This document shows, in pieces, positions 22,790 through 32,889 of a stretch of 64,000 bases of DNA. Each line of letters begins with the position of its first letter. Position 1 is the stretch's first letter. Under the pieces are notes generated by a model that was given only the letters and a program-made list of their open reading frames with translations, was not told the origin of the DNA and ran no database searches. This DNA is from Stictocephala bisonia (taxonomy: Eukaryota > Arthropoda > Insecta > Hemiptera > Membracidae). Location of the stretch: positions 186,001-250,000 of the forward strand of contig JAQJVL010000104.1 of NCBI GenBank assembly GCA_035578905.1, in the 5' to 3' direction. Made by a program: the position numbers and the translations under genes.

Positions 22790-23200
22790 GGTAAACTACA
22801 ACTTGGCAAACTAAAAGCAACAAACATTGTAAGACACAGACTGTACTCATATTGTAATCAGCAGTTAAGCAGTATACTTCACAGTTCAGACAAAATTTTC
22901 AGTCTTTATTGATAAGTGCACTGACATTGTAAACAAGACCTGGCTAGGTATTGTTGTCTCATACTTCAACCTTGACTAACATGGTACTAAATTTGATGTT
23001 GTGGATGTCGTTGAGCTAGCTGATTCCTCTGTAATGGCAATCTTTAATTCAATAATGAAGTCACTGAATGAAAAAAAACCCTCTTCATAATTGGGTAGAT
23101 TTTTGTTCAGACACAACATCAGTAATGATAGTACTTCATAATTCTTTATCACAATAAAGGAAAACTGCCCTCAAGTAATTAATAGTTGAAAAATGCTACT
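22790..23200 (+). pseudogene. hAT transposase core fragment
   Basis: Reads LGKLKATNIVRHRLYSYCNQ, then FSVFIDKCTDIVNKTWLGIV and VVSYFNLD, stop, HGTKFDVVDVVELADSSVMA and SIMKSLNEKKPSS. This is the region with the first catalytic Asp of hAT transposases (IDxSTD, here IDKCTD) in the Charlie/ZBED-like branch. It continues the N-terminal fragment at 14925-15290 after the nested insertions. In-frame stops show it is dead. Confidence 0.7.
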
Positions 23201-23458
23201 GCAACTCATCAAATAATTGTTATTGCCAATGCTATAAACGAGGAATACTTTTGTTTAATATTATATCCATTAGCGATTAGTTTTGGTCATTATTATTAAG
23301 AAATCTATTTAAATAAGCTTTTATTTGAAGAGGGGTTACTTAATGAAGCGGGGATTATTTCATACATTAAGGGATAACTAGGGATTTTGTGGCCTCCTGG
23401 AAGGGATAATTTGTACCTCTTAATGGAAACACTGCTGTTTAGTAGTTTTAGTTTACAG

Positions 23459-25478
23459 TAGTGTTGGGACAACCGACGGAATAAAACAACCGACTGGTAA
23501 GTCGGTTGTTTTTCAATTCACTCAACTGTTTTCAGTCGAATGATTCAGTCTCCCCCACTCCTTACCTCGTATGGGCGAACGGTTGAACGAGTGGTTCTTC
23601 GGTTGTACAAGTGATTTTAGAAGCATCAGACTTGTTTCAATCGGTGCTTTTGTGAGTCGAGATGAGAGTGATTTACTGAATTCAATTTTTGCAGTAAATA
23701 AACTACTTCCTATTTAAATCTTTATATCAGAAAATCTATAGGCTAGTAGTTGACAGAAAATAATTGAAATGGAGTCGAGAGTTAAAACATTAAACTTATT
23801 AAGTTATTTACCAAATAACTAAAATTGAACCCAACTCATATTTGGTGTAGTTTTTGCTTCTATTTTTATTTATTATTTCTTATTTTATTATTTATTTTTG
23901 GTGAATCAGCTATGTAATAATTAAATATGAATGTTTCAGAATTATTTAGGACTACAATATTTAAAATAGGGCTTGCAAAAACACATTATAATATTTTGGA
24001 ACCAAAGAGTTTTATTAATAACAATATTGATTAAACTACAGACATTAATTTCATTTTGTAGCGAATCAACTAAGTAAATTGCAAACTATTATTTAAATAT
24101 ACAAATTGCACTAAATATTTTGATATTATGCCTACTGAGTTAGCTTTATAAAATGGGGTTGAAATTATTTTTTATTCTTTTTTTAACAATTGCCATCATT
24201 CTGATATTTATAATTTAGACAGTTCAAAATTACACATATTTTAAAAAATTAAACTTAAACTAAAAAATTTAATTAAGTTATAACACAAGCCAAATTTTCT
24301 TAAACATAAGTAATTATTCGCTTTTCCCTTTGAAAATAAACTGACACACTCTAAATGCATAATATAATAATGTGTTGCACTGTTAAAAATGTTAATCATT
24401 ACTCAACTATGCAGTAGAATTTTGAGTTACTTTAAAATGTAGGCCAATTATCCATAAGCAACAGCAATGTGTAAATCAAGTTTCATGAAAAAACTAACAA
24501 TATTTAAAATCTTAATATTTAAAATTAGTAGTTTCAATTTAAAAAATTATAATAAAATATAACGTGTATGACAAGGTTAACATTAATGGACCTAAAATAT
24601 TTTGTAGATTAAAGCAAAATAATTGTTTATAGGCTTACTAGTCCCTCAAAGTTAAATTATCTAAGGAACTAAATTTGAATGGACAAATACATAACAATTA
24701 AAAACATTACTATAAAGTATTACGTTATTTGAAAGATATTAAACTAATAGGCATACATAGTAACTTAATTATTTTCATGAAGGTTAGTTATGAATTATGA
24801 TATGAAAATGTACTGAATAAACTTAAATGATAGACTACTTAAAACTAACATCCAGGCATATTTAAAATTACAATCAAAGTTACACATAGGCCTACCAATG
24901 AAATTTTTTACACAGTAGCAATACGAAATATGCAAAATAATAAATTGAACAATTACAGCTATTAAGATACGTGAACATAAATTAAAAAAAAATCATAACA
25001 TAAGTAATAACATAGGAACAAAAGAATATTAGTGTGTAACTATTTTTACTCACTAAACTGAAAAAGTACTGACTACACTTAAATGATAAGACTACTAAAT
25101 ACTACATAAGTAAAGCACAATTAAACATAAGCATAATTAAAAGTATAACCAAAGTAAAAAAATCTATGACATTATTTACAAAGTATCAACATGAAACATA
25201 AAAAAGTAATAAATTGAACAAATACAACTATTAGGCCTATGATATATGTACATAAATTCACAAAATTAAATCATTTAATAATGAGTCATATTGGAACATA
25301 GGAAAATTAGTGTTAAAAGCACCCAATGAGTAATAGATTAATGACCCATCTTACATAGTTACAACTAGAATTATATTTCAAAAATGTTCATTTAACATTT
25401 TCAGAATGAGATAAATATTTTGATTTCAAAATAAAATAACTTTTTATGATAGAAAAACTCAAATACTTATAAATTTAT
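23459..25478. other. 3' non-coding region of the full-length hAT
   Basis: About 2 kb of AT-rich non-coding DNA between the transposase stop and the left inverted repeat, matching 416-2435 in reverse complement. It has no ORF of interest. Its length is unusual for a hAT 3' region but is shared by both copies. Confidence 0.8.
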
Positions 25479-27446
25479 TTAATTGAAAGTGCTATTTGCA
25501 TTAAGAAAAACTAGTTTGTCAACAAGTTTGGGTTTTAACCTGCTTCTTCTCTCCCTACAAATCTGTCCTGCTTTAGAAAATACTCGTTCTGAAGGAACAG
25601 AGGTTGCTGGTATTGATAAATATTTATTGGCTAATGGTGCTAAACTTGGGAAGGCTTCTTCATATTTTTTCCAATAACTGACAGGATCCATTTCTTCAGT
25701 GTCAATCAATGGCTGAGACAAATACAACCTCATGTCTTGCAGTGCATTGCTGGTCGTAGTTAGTGTTTGACCTTGATTTTTCGCCTTCTGTTCAATGAAG
25801 AAATTCCAAATTTTCTTTCTCTTCTGTTGAGGCTCTTCGGTTGCTTCTACAGTTCCTTGTGAAACAACAACCCCTGTGTCTTCTAAAGTCTTGTTGATTT
25901 CATCGATGACTTGATTCACTGCTTTGGTTGCGTTATCTGCTATCCCAAATGCTATCTTTTTAAAGCGGGGATCTAATATTGTTGCCTTGGCACAAATATT
26001 AGAACCATCATTGCATTCGTATGAAGCCATTCTTTTGGACAGTGATGTCAGCAGAAGTTCTTTGATTTTGCCTCCTACATGTGTGCTAGGAGTTACCGAC
26101 TTTACTGCCGTTTGAGTTCCTCGGAAAAGAGGTATTACAACTGATGAAGTCGCATACTTTTCTCCTGACATCTCCTCTGTTAACTCATGGAGTGGTTCAA
26201 ATAGTGGAATGAAATCACTCAACACTTGCCACTCAAATGCTGTTAAGGACTCAGGTACATTAACATAAGATGAACACATAATTATAGCCTCTTTTGATTT
26301 GACTAAACGCTCCATCATGAAATATGTAGAGTTCCATCGAGTGGCATTCTCTTGTTTCAGTTTCAGGGTATCAAGCTGAAGTTTTGTTTGACACTCAGAG
26401 AGTTTGGAGAGCCCTAGGGTACTGCTTTTGTAATAACCAACTATCTTGCGACACTTCTGTCTTACAAGTTGCAGTTGCTGCAAGTCAGGATTTTCCAATA
26501 CATCTGTAACAACAAGATTGACAGTATGTGCAGCACATCCTAGATGGCTAACACCGAGTCGCCTTGCTACATCTACCATTACAGCAGCATTATCTGTTAC
26601 CAACGCAAACGTTTTTTCTTTAATGCCCCAATCAGTCATTACATTTTTTATGTGACCTGAAATGTTCTCACCTGTATGGCGTTCCTCTACTTTCTGAGTA
26701 CATAGTACTGCAGAATGGAGAGTTGTTCCTTGAATGAAGTGAGCTGTCACTGATAGGAAGCCTTCGTTATTTAGCGAGGTCCACATATCGGAAGTCAGTG
26801 ACACAGATTTAGCTTCAACTAGTTTAGCCAATATGTTTCCCCTTATTTCTAAATACCTATCATTAATCATTTTATGGGTAAGCGTTTTCCTGGATGGTAG
26901 TTTGTAACGAGGTTCAAGAGATTTGACAAGTTTTACAAATTTATCATTCTCAACTAAACACAATGGCAAGTAGCCCTCTGCAATTGTGTCAACTAATAAA
27001 GTGTCTACTTCTTTAATTTTAGAGTTGGATAGCTCTTTTAACTTCATAGTACCTACAATTGTTGTTTGTTTACTCAACTTTCTAGGCTTTGTTATTGGAG
27101 TAGTAATTGGAGATTGATCATTGTTACCTGTTATTGTATTTGAAGTACCAGAACAGCTTGGTAATACGGCTATTGACTCAGATCTTGAAACTGTCGCAGT
27201 ATCTCGTGAACCGTCGTTGCATCTTGCAGAATTTGGACCTGTCTCTTTGGAAATTGTAGGGGCATCTTCTAAAGTGTCATCTAGATTTGCTAAAGTCAAA
27301 TAATTATGATGTTTCCTTTTAAGGTGGTCCATGAGGTTTGAGGTGGATCCATGGTATCGAATATCCTTTTTACAAATCGAACAATTTGCAACACTACTGC
27401 TTGATTTTTCAAAAAAATCCCAAGCTTGAGAACGTTTTGGTGTCAT
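25479..27446 (-). CDS. hAT transposase (BED finger, 655 aa), intact
   Basis: A single uninterrupted 655-residue reading frame from ATG 27446. The BED zinc finger is at residues about 5-46 (C22-x2-C25, H41-x4-H46; WDFF before and LMDHLKRKH at the end). A polar linker covers 60-150. The RNase-H-like core follows: SLTSDMWTS (first Asp), FALVTDNAAV (second Asp), the CAAHTVNLV cysteine-histidine motif and TRWNSTY. The hATC dimerisation domain is near 585-650 (LANKYLSIPATSVPSERVFS). It cuts and rejoins its own element in the nucleus by binding the terminal and ACAACCGA repeats. The length is normal for the family. The start is chosen because the BED finger begins at once. No lesions are seen. Confidence 0.95.
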   Translation of the reverse strand: MTPKRSQAWDFFEKSSSSVANCSICKKDIRYHGSTSNLMDHLKRKHHNYLTLANLDDTLEDAPTISKETGPNSARCNDGSRDTATVSRSESIAVLPSCSGTSNTITGNNDQSPITTPITKPRKLSKQTTIVGTMKLKELSNSKIKEVDTLLVDTIAEGYLPLCLVENDKFVKLVKSLEPRYKLPSRKTLTHKMINDRYLEIRGNILAKLVEAKSVSLTSDMWTSLNNEGFLSVTAHFIQGTTLHSAVLCTQKVEERHTGENISGHIKNVMTDWGIKEKTFALVTDNAAVMVDVARRLGVSHLGCAAHTVNLVVTDVLENPDLQQLQLVRQKCRKIVGYYKSSTLGLSKLSECQTKLQLDTLKLKQENATRWNSTYFMMERLVKSKEAIIMCSSYVNVPESLTAFEWQVLSDFIPLFEPLHELTEEMSGEKYATSSVVIPLFRGTQTAVKSVTPSTHVGGKIKELLLTSLSKRMASYECNDGSNICAKATILDPRFKKIAFGIADNATKAVNQVIDEINKTLEDTGVVVSQGTVEATEEPQQKRKKIWNFFIEQKAKNQGQTLTTTSNALQDMRLYLSQPLIDTEEMDPVSYWKKYEEAFPSLAPLANKYLSIPATSVPSERVFSKAGQICRERRSRLKPKLVDKLVFLNANSTFN

Positions 27447-28112
27447 GGTATTCTACTAGGCAGACAAACACTAACTAAATAAATAAATGATATACTCAAA
27501 AATTAATTGAGGCAGCTAACTAAAAAGTTTTAGAATAACACGATTAATATAATGAAACACAAGTAGACAAAAATTAAATAAATGCACGTTAGAGTAAATG
27601 GAAAGATACTTTACACTACTATAAATATTAATACTTTTCAAATCAAGTCCTAATGGAAACGATAAAAAAGAAAAAAATAAACAACACCGTAAATATACAG
27701 TAATTTACAATATAAGTTTACACAGCTCCACTTATTGACGAAGACCAAGGCAAACTAATGTTTACATTGTAGGAAAAGAAAATGGCGGGATGTAATCGTT
27801 GTGTTTCCTAGAATTAGAGTAGCAGTGAGCAATATTGGGGAATACTGCGTGGGAAAGGGATCAGTGGCTAGTCCGCGCCCATGGTACAGAAATAGAATTG
27901 GGGTGGATACAAAGGAAGCGCGCGGGATTGGTATAGGTCAGTTCTTAAAACAAAACCAAGGTCAGATCTATCATACGCGGATGACAGAGTACCTTACATC
28001 AGCTTTAATATTGGTGTGTGGTTTAAATACTTCACAGTAAATTCAAATGTAGAAAAATAAATAAAATAAATTAACATCAACAATAAATAATAAAAACCAG
28101 GCGTGACTAATA
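27447..28112. other. 5' region of the full-length hAT
   Basis: Non-coding leader of the transposase gene, AT-rich, presumably with its promoter, though no convincing core promoter element can be named. An ORF at 27801-28040 (+) has no motif. Confidence 0.5.
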
Positions 28113-28572
28113 GCATAGACCTTCTTATCGCACAATGTCAACATGCCATCTGTTATCATCGCCAACACGGATCAACTTACATCATATTTTTGGTTTAGCG
28201 CTTGATTATTGCATTTCGCATGGCCTCTTGCTCTTCCACTAGTCTAACTGATCAACGAATAATTACACTACTGGTGAAATATTAGTATAGGCAGCAGACG
28301 ATTACAAATGCATAAAACTTTTGGGCGGGCAGGCCGCCGGCCGGGCTATCTGTCACGAGTTCGCTAGGAGTGGGGGAAGTGACGTGCGTGACGTAGACGT
28401 GACGTGTGCCTGACGTCTTTCCTTAGGAGGGTGGGTAATGGGATGAGGGGGGAGAGACAGCCAGCGCAGTCTGGCGAGGGCCTCGACAACTAGCCGACAC
28501 GTTGAGCCAGAAATGCGACCAGCTCCGGCCGCCCGTATGATGGGACTGTCTGGTATAATAGAAGGTCTATGC
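28113..28572. mobile_element. 460-bp non-autonomous element nested in the hAT, TSD TAATA
   Basis: Ends GCATAGACCTTCTTAT and ATAATAGAAGGTCTATGC are inverted repeats of the CATAGACCTTCTAT family (see 2810, 13941). The 5-bp TAATA is duplicated at 28108-28112 and 28573-28577 (CTAATAG if the outer G/C is excluded from the repeats). The interior is strikingly GC-rich around 28320-28550 (GGGCGGGCAGGCCGCCGGCC) against the AT-rich surroundings. No ORF is recognised; the superfamily is unknown. Confidence 0.7.
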
Positions 28573-28917
28573 TAATAGTTAGTTTTATTAAAACAACCAG
28601 GTCCCTCAATTATTTTATTGTAAAAAAACTGCTATCACATATCCTAAAGTATAAATGAGTGATTGGAAGATTGAAACATACTAAATGTTTATTTGTTAAA
28701 CAACTGATTTTGTTTTGAGTGAATTCATTTTGGTAAAAATTCACTTTACCAAAATGGTTTCAACTGCTGCCAATACGGGTAAGGTATGAACGAGTGACGG
28801 TCTGACGAGTGATTCATTCAACTGAACATTACGAAAACAACCGAATGGATCGGTTGTTTTTCAACAACCGACTGAATCAGTCGTTTCACTTCGGTTGTTC
28901 CCATCACTAGTTTACAG

Positions 28918-30321
28918 TAGTTTAATTGTGAATAAGTGTCATATTTAGGTTTTGTTGTGTTCTAGGATTAAGATTTGTATTTAATTAGAAATCAATTATA
29001 TTATAAAGTAACAATATTATTGAAGACATTTAAATGAAATACAATTGTGTTAACATTTAGATTTGGAAACAGGTTAACATCCATTTTAGCTTACTAAGGG
29101 CTAGGTCTTTTATCCTATGTGTTTTAGCAGAGAGTGGAGTTAAACAAAATCCAAATATGTATCCTAGGGTGAGATAAAGCATGCAATACTTATTATAATA
29201 AGTTTGGGTAATTATGCACTTTCTTGTCACCTCTGAAAATACGATTTCATGTTAATAAAGTGGTGAAAAATGAGTTTATATCTCTTGAGGAGTTTGATTT
29301 CATCCGCGGAAAACTCGTGTTTTACCGAAAAATCGAAAAACTAGATTTTTATCTAATAATGAAAGAACCAACTTTTAAAAATCGTTATTTTTTTCGACAA
29401 TTTTTTTCATTTCGTGTTTTTTTTTATGCTGAACACAAATATATAACTGGTTTTGTAGAAAAATTATTTTTTCAGCTCGAAAAATGCATTTTTTGCTGAC
29501 ATAACCAAACATATCCTAATTGTCTATTTTCTCAACAAAAATTCGTAATTTGCGTTAAATTCGGGCGTTTGGCCTCCGTGAGGCCGTCACTCCGGCGGGA
29601 ATATAGGTGAATTCGGTTTTTGGGATTAATAGTTGTTGTATATAATGATCGCGTATTGGCCGCTAATCGCGATCCGCCGCGATAGTAGTTTTTCCGTTAT
29701 TTCTCGAGAAATATTTGTAATAGACCAAAACAGTTTTCAAATTTGTATTCAGCGTAAAAAATTCATCAAAATAAAAAAATATGATTAAAATACCATTTAA
29801 ATTAACGGAAATATGACAAAAATACTAAAAGTTGTGACATTGGTTTTTTCGAATTTTTCGGTAAAATACGTTATTTCCGCGGAATAAAACGCATATCTCG
29901 TGAAAATACAGCCAATTCTAGACCCATTTCAAGCAAAATGTTCCAAATTTGTTTGGTGGCAAGAAAGAGCATAATTTTACCTAAATTTGGTTAGCTTAGG
30001 AAGAGAATTTAAATAGCCCTAGTCATATGACTAAGAAAAGTAAAAGTGCTTTTGTGGGGGGGGGGATAATCCTGACATGATATAAGTGAATCCCTTGGAG
30101 TAATCACTTTTTGTAGAATTTTAATGTACTTTGTCACTGATTTTCAAAGAAGAGCTATGAATATGTACCATATACCTTACTGAAGCCTATCACGTATTAA
30201 TGATATAAAATGTGTATAGGCCTAGTTAACCCATTGCAATCACTGATGAGTTCAGCTTGCATACAGTGGCTTGGCCTAGCTGCACAATGACTAGCTCAGC
30301 TGGCATAAGCGATCTGCTTAT
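28918..30321. other. Unassigned AT-rich stretch with one dispersed repeat
   Basis: No gene. 29250-29510 is dominated by TTTTCG/AAAAATCG-type phrases. 29560-29700 has a GC-rich patch (GGCCTCCGTGAGGCCGTCAC). 29885-29995 (GCATATCTCGTGAAAATACAG to TGGTGGCAAGAAA) has a diverged copy at 36505-36590. A G10 run lies at 30056-30065. Confidence 0.4.
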
Positions 30322-30677
30322 GGGCCATTCCATGAAAAGTGAGCTTTGGGTAAAAAAAATAAAATTCATTTTTAATAGTGGGTTTATACTTGTTTGTAAT
30401 CTAAAAGATGTAAAAAAAGTCACACAGAAAACATTTTTTCAAAAAAATTTTTTTCAAGAGATATCAAACCACAAAGTTTCCTTCATACATCCGCAGCACT
30501 TTGGGATTTTTTTTTATTTCAGGTTGGTAATTTTTTTACAGAACCACAGCTGATTGTTAATTGTTATTGGTAATGTATGTTTGAAGAAGAGATACATTCT
30601 ACAAACTTCCATTTTTCTAAACATTTTCAGGTAAGTTGTTTACTACTTATTAGCATCTAAAGATAATGATACATTAA

Positions 30678-30693
30678 TGTCACACCCGTGACA
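30678..30693 (+). repeat. 16-bp motif TGTCACACCCGTGACA, copy 1
   Basis: TGTCAC and GTGACA are perfect inverted 6-bp arms around ACCC. A same-strand variant with CGTCACA lies at 30846-30861. Four more exact copies follow the ORF. Confidence 0.9.
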
Positions 30694-30845
30694 GGAAAAG
30701 ATGAAAAAGTTAAATTTTACTAAATATTAGGTGTAGGGTTATGTTTGAAATATGCAGAAGTTACTTTTAGGTTATAATTAGGCTATTGCTATGCTTTATT
30801 AAAATAACTAAAAGAAACTGCAAATTATATTAATTGTTAAAGTTT

Positions 30846-30861
30846 TGTCACACCCGTCACA
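30846..30861 (+). repeat. 16-bp motif, variant copy 2
   Basis: TGTCACACCCGTCACA: one substitution from the consensus, breaking the symmetry of the right arm. 153 bp after copy 1 ends. Confidence 0.85.
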
Positions 30862-31432
30862 GTTTGTGAGAGTATTGCAGGTTTAACGTTAACAATTCTG
30901 AAATAAATGTTTTCTTATGGAATTTCTAGGTTAGTTCAAGGTAAGCATAACTTGACTATCACACAACATTAAAACTAATTGTTTATCTTTAATAACTATA
31001 AGACAAGACTATGTTACAATCTAATTTACAATTTCGGAAAATTGTGCCCTTGTTTTGTGTAATACCTAAAACTGCATACATTTGTGAGCACTAATTTAGC
31101 CTATGAAGGTGCTTTAACTTATTGGCCCTAAACATTTGCCTAACTTAGGCCTTGATAATCTTAGACTTAGGCCTACTTTTTTTATTAAATTTTGAAGCTT
31201 TTTAATGTCAGTCACTGTTTTAAACTGAGTTTGTAAAATGTTGCTGCTTTGGGTTGCAATGCAAACGCCTAGAGTGTAAGCGGTTGATTCCTGGCAACAT
31301 AGACACATGGGTTTACATTTCACAGTATTAAGTTTTGTGAATATCTTATGGTTTTACAATACCATTAAGCCTTATTTTTAATTTACCAGCAAAAAAAAAC
31401 TATGTGGCTTTAGGCTGTTTATTTTTTTCAGA

Positions 31433-32221
31433 ATGGCGAAGACCACGTCTGCCGAGCGCATGAGGAAGCATAGGCAAAAATTAAAAGAAGATAAGGAGAA
31501 ATATGAAAGCCACAAGGAAAAAGAGAAGATTAGGGACAGAAAGAGGCAAGATAATTTCAAGACAAAAATTTTACACTCTACCAAGGTACACAATGATTAT
31601 AAACTAAAAGAAAGAAACCGACAACGGCTACATAGGGAAAGAAAGAGAGTTGCTGAAGTTACCAATAATCTACCCAAAACATCCCCTTGTGTGCCAGCAT
31701 TGGGATCGTTTAAGAGGCCACAGTCACTGGGAAAAGCGGTAAAAAGAGTGAAAAAAGTGCTTCCTTTTAGTCCTAGCAAAAAATCATTGACAAAAGTTGT
31801 AGTGTTCAACGATAGACCTAGTATTTACTCATTAGTCTACCAGTCAGATTCTGATGAAGGTGAAACTGAAGATCAGAGACAACCTCAAATTGCTGATATT
31901 ATACAGCCTGCTGTTAAATTGGTGACTCCAGGAACATTTCTGTTGGTTGAATTCGACCTACAACGCAAACATACTGTACATAACTATCGCTATGTTGCTA
32001 TTGCAGAAAGCACTGTGGATAATGATGGAGATGTGAAAATAATGTGTTTGAGATGTGTAGGAGACTCTGGCAAAACATTCAAGGTTGATCAAAAAGACGT
32101 GTCATATATCCAGTTTGAAAAGATAATCAGCGTCTTACCACAACCAAAACTGAAATGTGTGAGGAATAACACAGTTTTTTATGAGTTTGATGTAAATATT
32201 GATGTTTTTAAGAGTGGTTAA
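31433..32221 (+). CDS. Uncharacterised 262-aa protein, basic N-terminus
   Basis: An uninterrupted ORF from ATG to TAA. Residues 1-80 are extremely charged (TTSAERMRKHRQKLKEDKEK, then ERNRQRLHRERKRV), a likely helical DNA-binding region like the N-terminal basic box common in insect transposon proteins. Residues about 85-165 are low-complexity with a PFSPSKKS stretch and an acidic DSDEGETED cluster. Residues about 165-262 form a compact beta-rich domain (PGTFLLVEFDL, YRYVAIAEST, VKIMCLRCVG, YIQFEKIISVLPQPKL), reminiscent of SH3/Tudor-like C-terminal modules of mobile-element proteins. No catalytic motif is visible. Its start overlaps nothing, and the TGTCACACCCGTGACA repeats flank it. The function is unknown. 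Confidence 0.7.
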   Translation: MAKTTSAERMRKHRQKLKEDKEKYESHKEKEKIRDRKRQDNFKTKILHSTKVHNDYKLKERNRQRLHRERKRVAEVTNNLPKTSPCVPALGSFKRPQSLGKAVKRVKKVLPFSPSKKSLTKVVVFNDRPSIYSLVYQSDSDEGETEDQRQPQIADIIQPAVKLVTPGTFLLVEFDLQRKHTVHNYRYVAIAESTVDNDGDVKIMCLRCVGDSGKTFKVDQKDVSYIQFEKIISVLPQPKLKCVRNNTVFYEFDVNIDVFKSG

Positions 32222-32296
32222 GAGATCCATTGGTTACATTTTTTTTGTAATTAAATGCTGTGTAAAAACACTGAAATTGACTGATTTTTCTTACTG

Positions 32297-32334
32297 TGTC
32301 ACACCCGTGACATTTCCATGTCACACCCGTGACA
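32297..32334 (+). repeat. 16-bp motif, copies 3 and 4 in tandem
   Basis: Two exact TGTCACACCCGTGACA copies at 32297-32312 and 32319-32334, spaced by 6 bp (TTTCCA), about 75 bp after the ORF stop. The centre-to-centre distance of 22 bp is about two helical turns. Confidence 0.9.
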
Positions 32335-32507
32335 GCATATAAAAATTAATTATAAATAACTGATATTAATGAACATTTGTTAAACAAGTGCATTTTATGT
32401 AGGGGTTCATGTTTCATTAACCTGAATTGATTTTAGTTCAGTTACTGCAAAGACTTCATAGAATTTTCCATTAGTAGCACTTATTGTTAAGAAGCACTTC
32501 CAAAATT

Positions 32508-32523
32508 TGTCACACCCGTGACA
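32508..32523 (+). repeat. 16-bp motif, copy 5
   Basis: Exact TGTCACACCCGTGACA in the same orientation, in non-coding DNA 3' of the ORF. Confidence 0.9.
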
Positions 32524-32688
32524 ATAGTTTGAACTCAAAAATCTCCTATGTTTTTTTTCATCAGGTAACTGAAAATTGAATGTAGAAACTAAGCAAGTAT
32601 TCTTGAGTATCTTTATGTAGTTTTAATTTACATTGGATAATTTTTGACAGCTATACCACCTAAAAAGAAACCAAAAACATAGTCTGAA

Positions 32689-32704
32689 TGTCACACCCGT
32701 GACA
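32689..32704 (+). repeat. 16-bp motif, copy 6, next to the right end
   Basis: Exact copy immediately before ATGGAATGACCC, the proposed right terminus. Confidence 0.9.
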
Positions 32705-32889
32705 ATGGAATGACCCTTATACTTTTACCTCCAAATAGTTACAATATACTACTAGGATGCTTCTATACATCAACTGGGTATTTTTTAAAACTGGTTTTGT
32801 CTATAAAAACTTTCATTAATATCCAATAGAATGCAGTACTCTATATACTGTTTTTAGTATAAAGTGCGTTTTTGTCCACAACGGTGGAC

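Larger units (their letters stand above)
14174..23434 (+). mobile_element. Old composite hAT element split by nested retroelements
   Basis: The left end CAGTGTTTCCATTTAAGG (14174) and right end CCTCTTAATGGAAACACTG (to 23434) are inverted repeats flanked by an identical octamer CTGTTTAG (14166-14173, 23435-23442), the hAT hallmark. Decayed transposase is seen on the + strand at 14925-15290 (N-terminal) and 22790-23200 (core). Between them sit a minus-strand LINE, a Penelope-like element split by a + strand LINE, and an RTE fragment. Without those the element would be only about 2 kb. The right end lies 16 bp from the next hAT's target duplication. Confidence 0.88.
23459..28909 (-). mobile_element. 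Full-length hAT transposon, TSD GTTTACAG
   Basis: The ends are TAGTGTTGGGACAACCGA (23459) and, on the other side, TCGGTTGTTCCCATCACTA (to 28909). They are imperfect inverted repeats, flanked by an exact 8-bp duplication GTTTACAG (23451-23458 and 28910-28917). Both ends carry several ACAACCGA motifs in both orientations. The transposase (25479-27446) is uninterrupted. The 5451-bp length includes a nested 460-bp unit (28113-28572), so the element proper is about 5 kb. An inverted partial copy lies at 1-2435 with no net indel. These signs point to recent activity. Confidence 0.95.
30322..32716 (+). mobile_element. Candidate DNA element of unknown superfamily, TSD TTAT
   Basis: The left end GGGCCATTCCATGAAAAGTG and the right end (reverse complement) GGGTCATTCCATTGTCACGG agree in 11 of the first 12 positions and are flanked by TTAT on both sides (30318-30321, 32717-32720). 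Inside are one intact ORF (31433-32221) and six copies of TGTCACACCCGTGACA (30678, 30846, 32297, 32319, 32508, 32689), the last ending 12 bp inside the right terminus. Repeats clustered in the flanks of a single ORF with a basic N-terminus fit an element whose protein binds them, but that is inference. The short repeats and the 4-bp duplication could be coincidence. Confidence 0.5.

Noticed and set aside
25483..27303. Plus-strand ORFs antisense to the hAT transposase
   Set aside because: They are complementary-frame shadows of a gene with clear domain content on the other strand.
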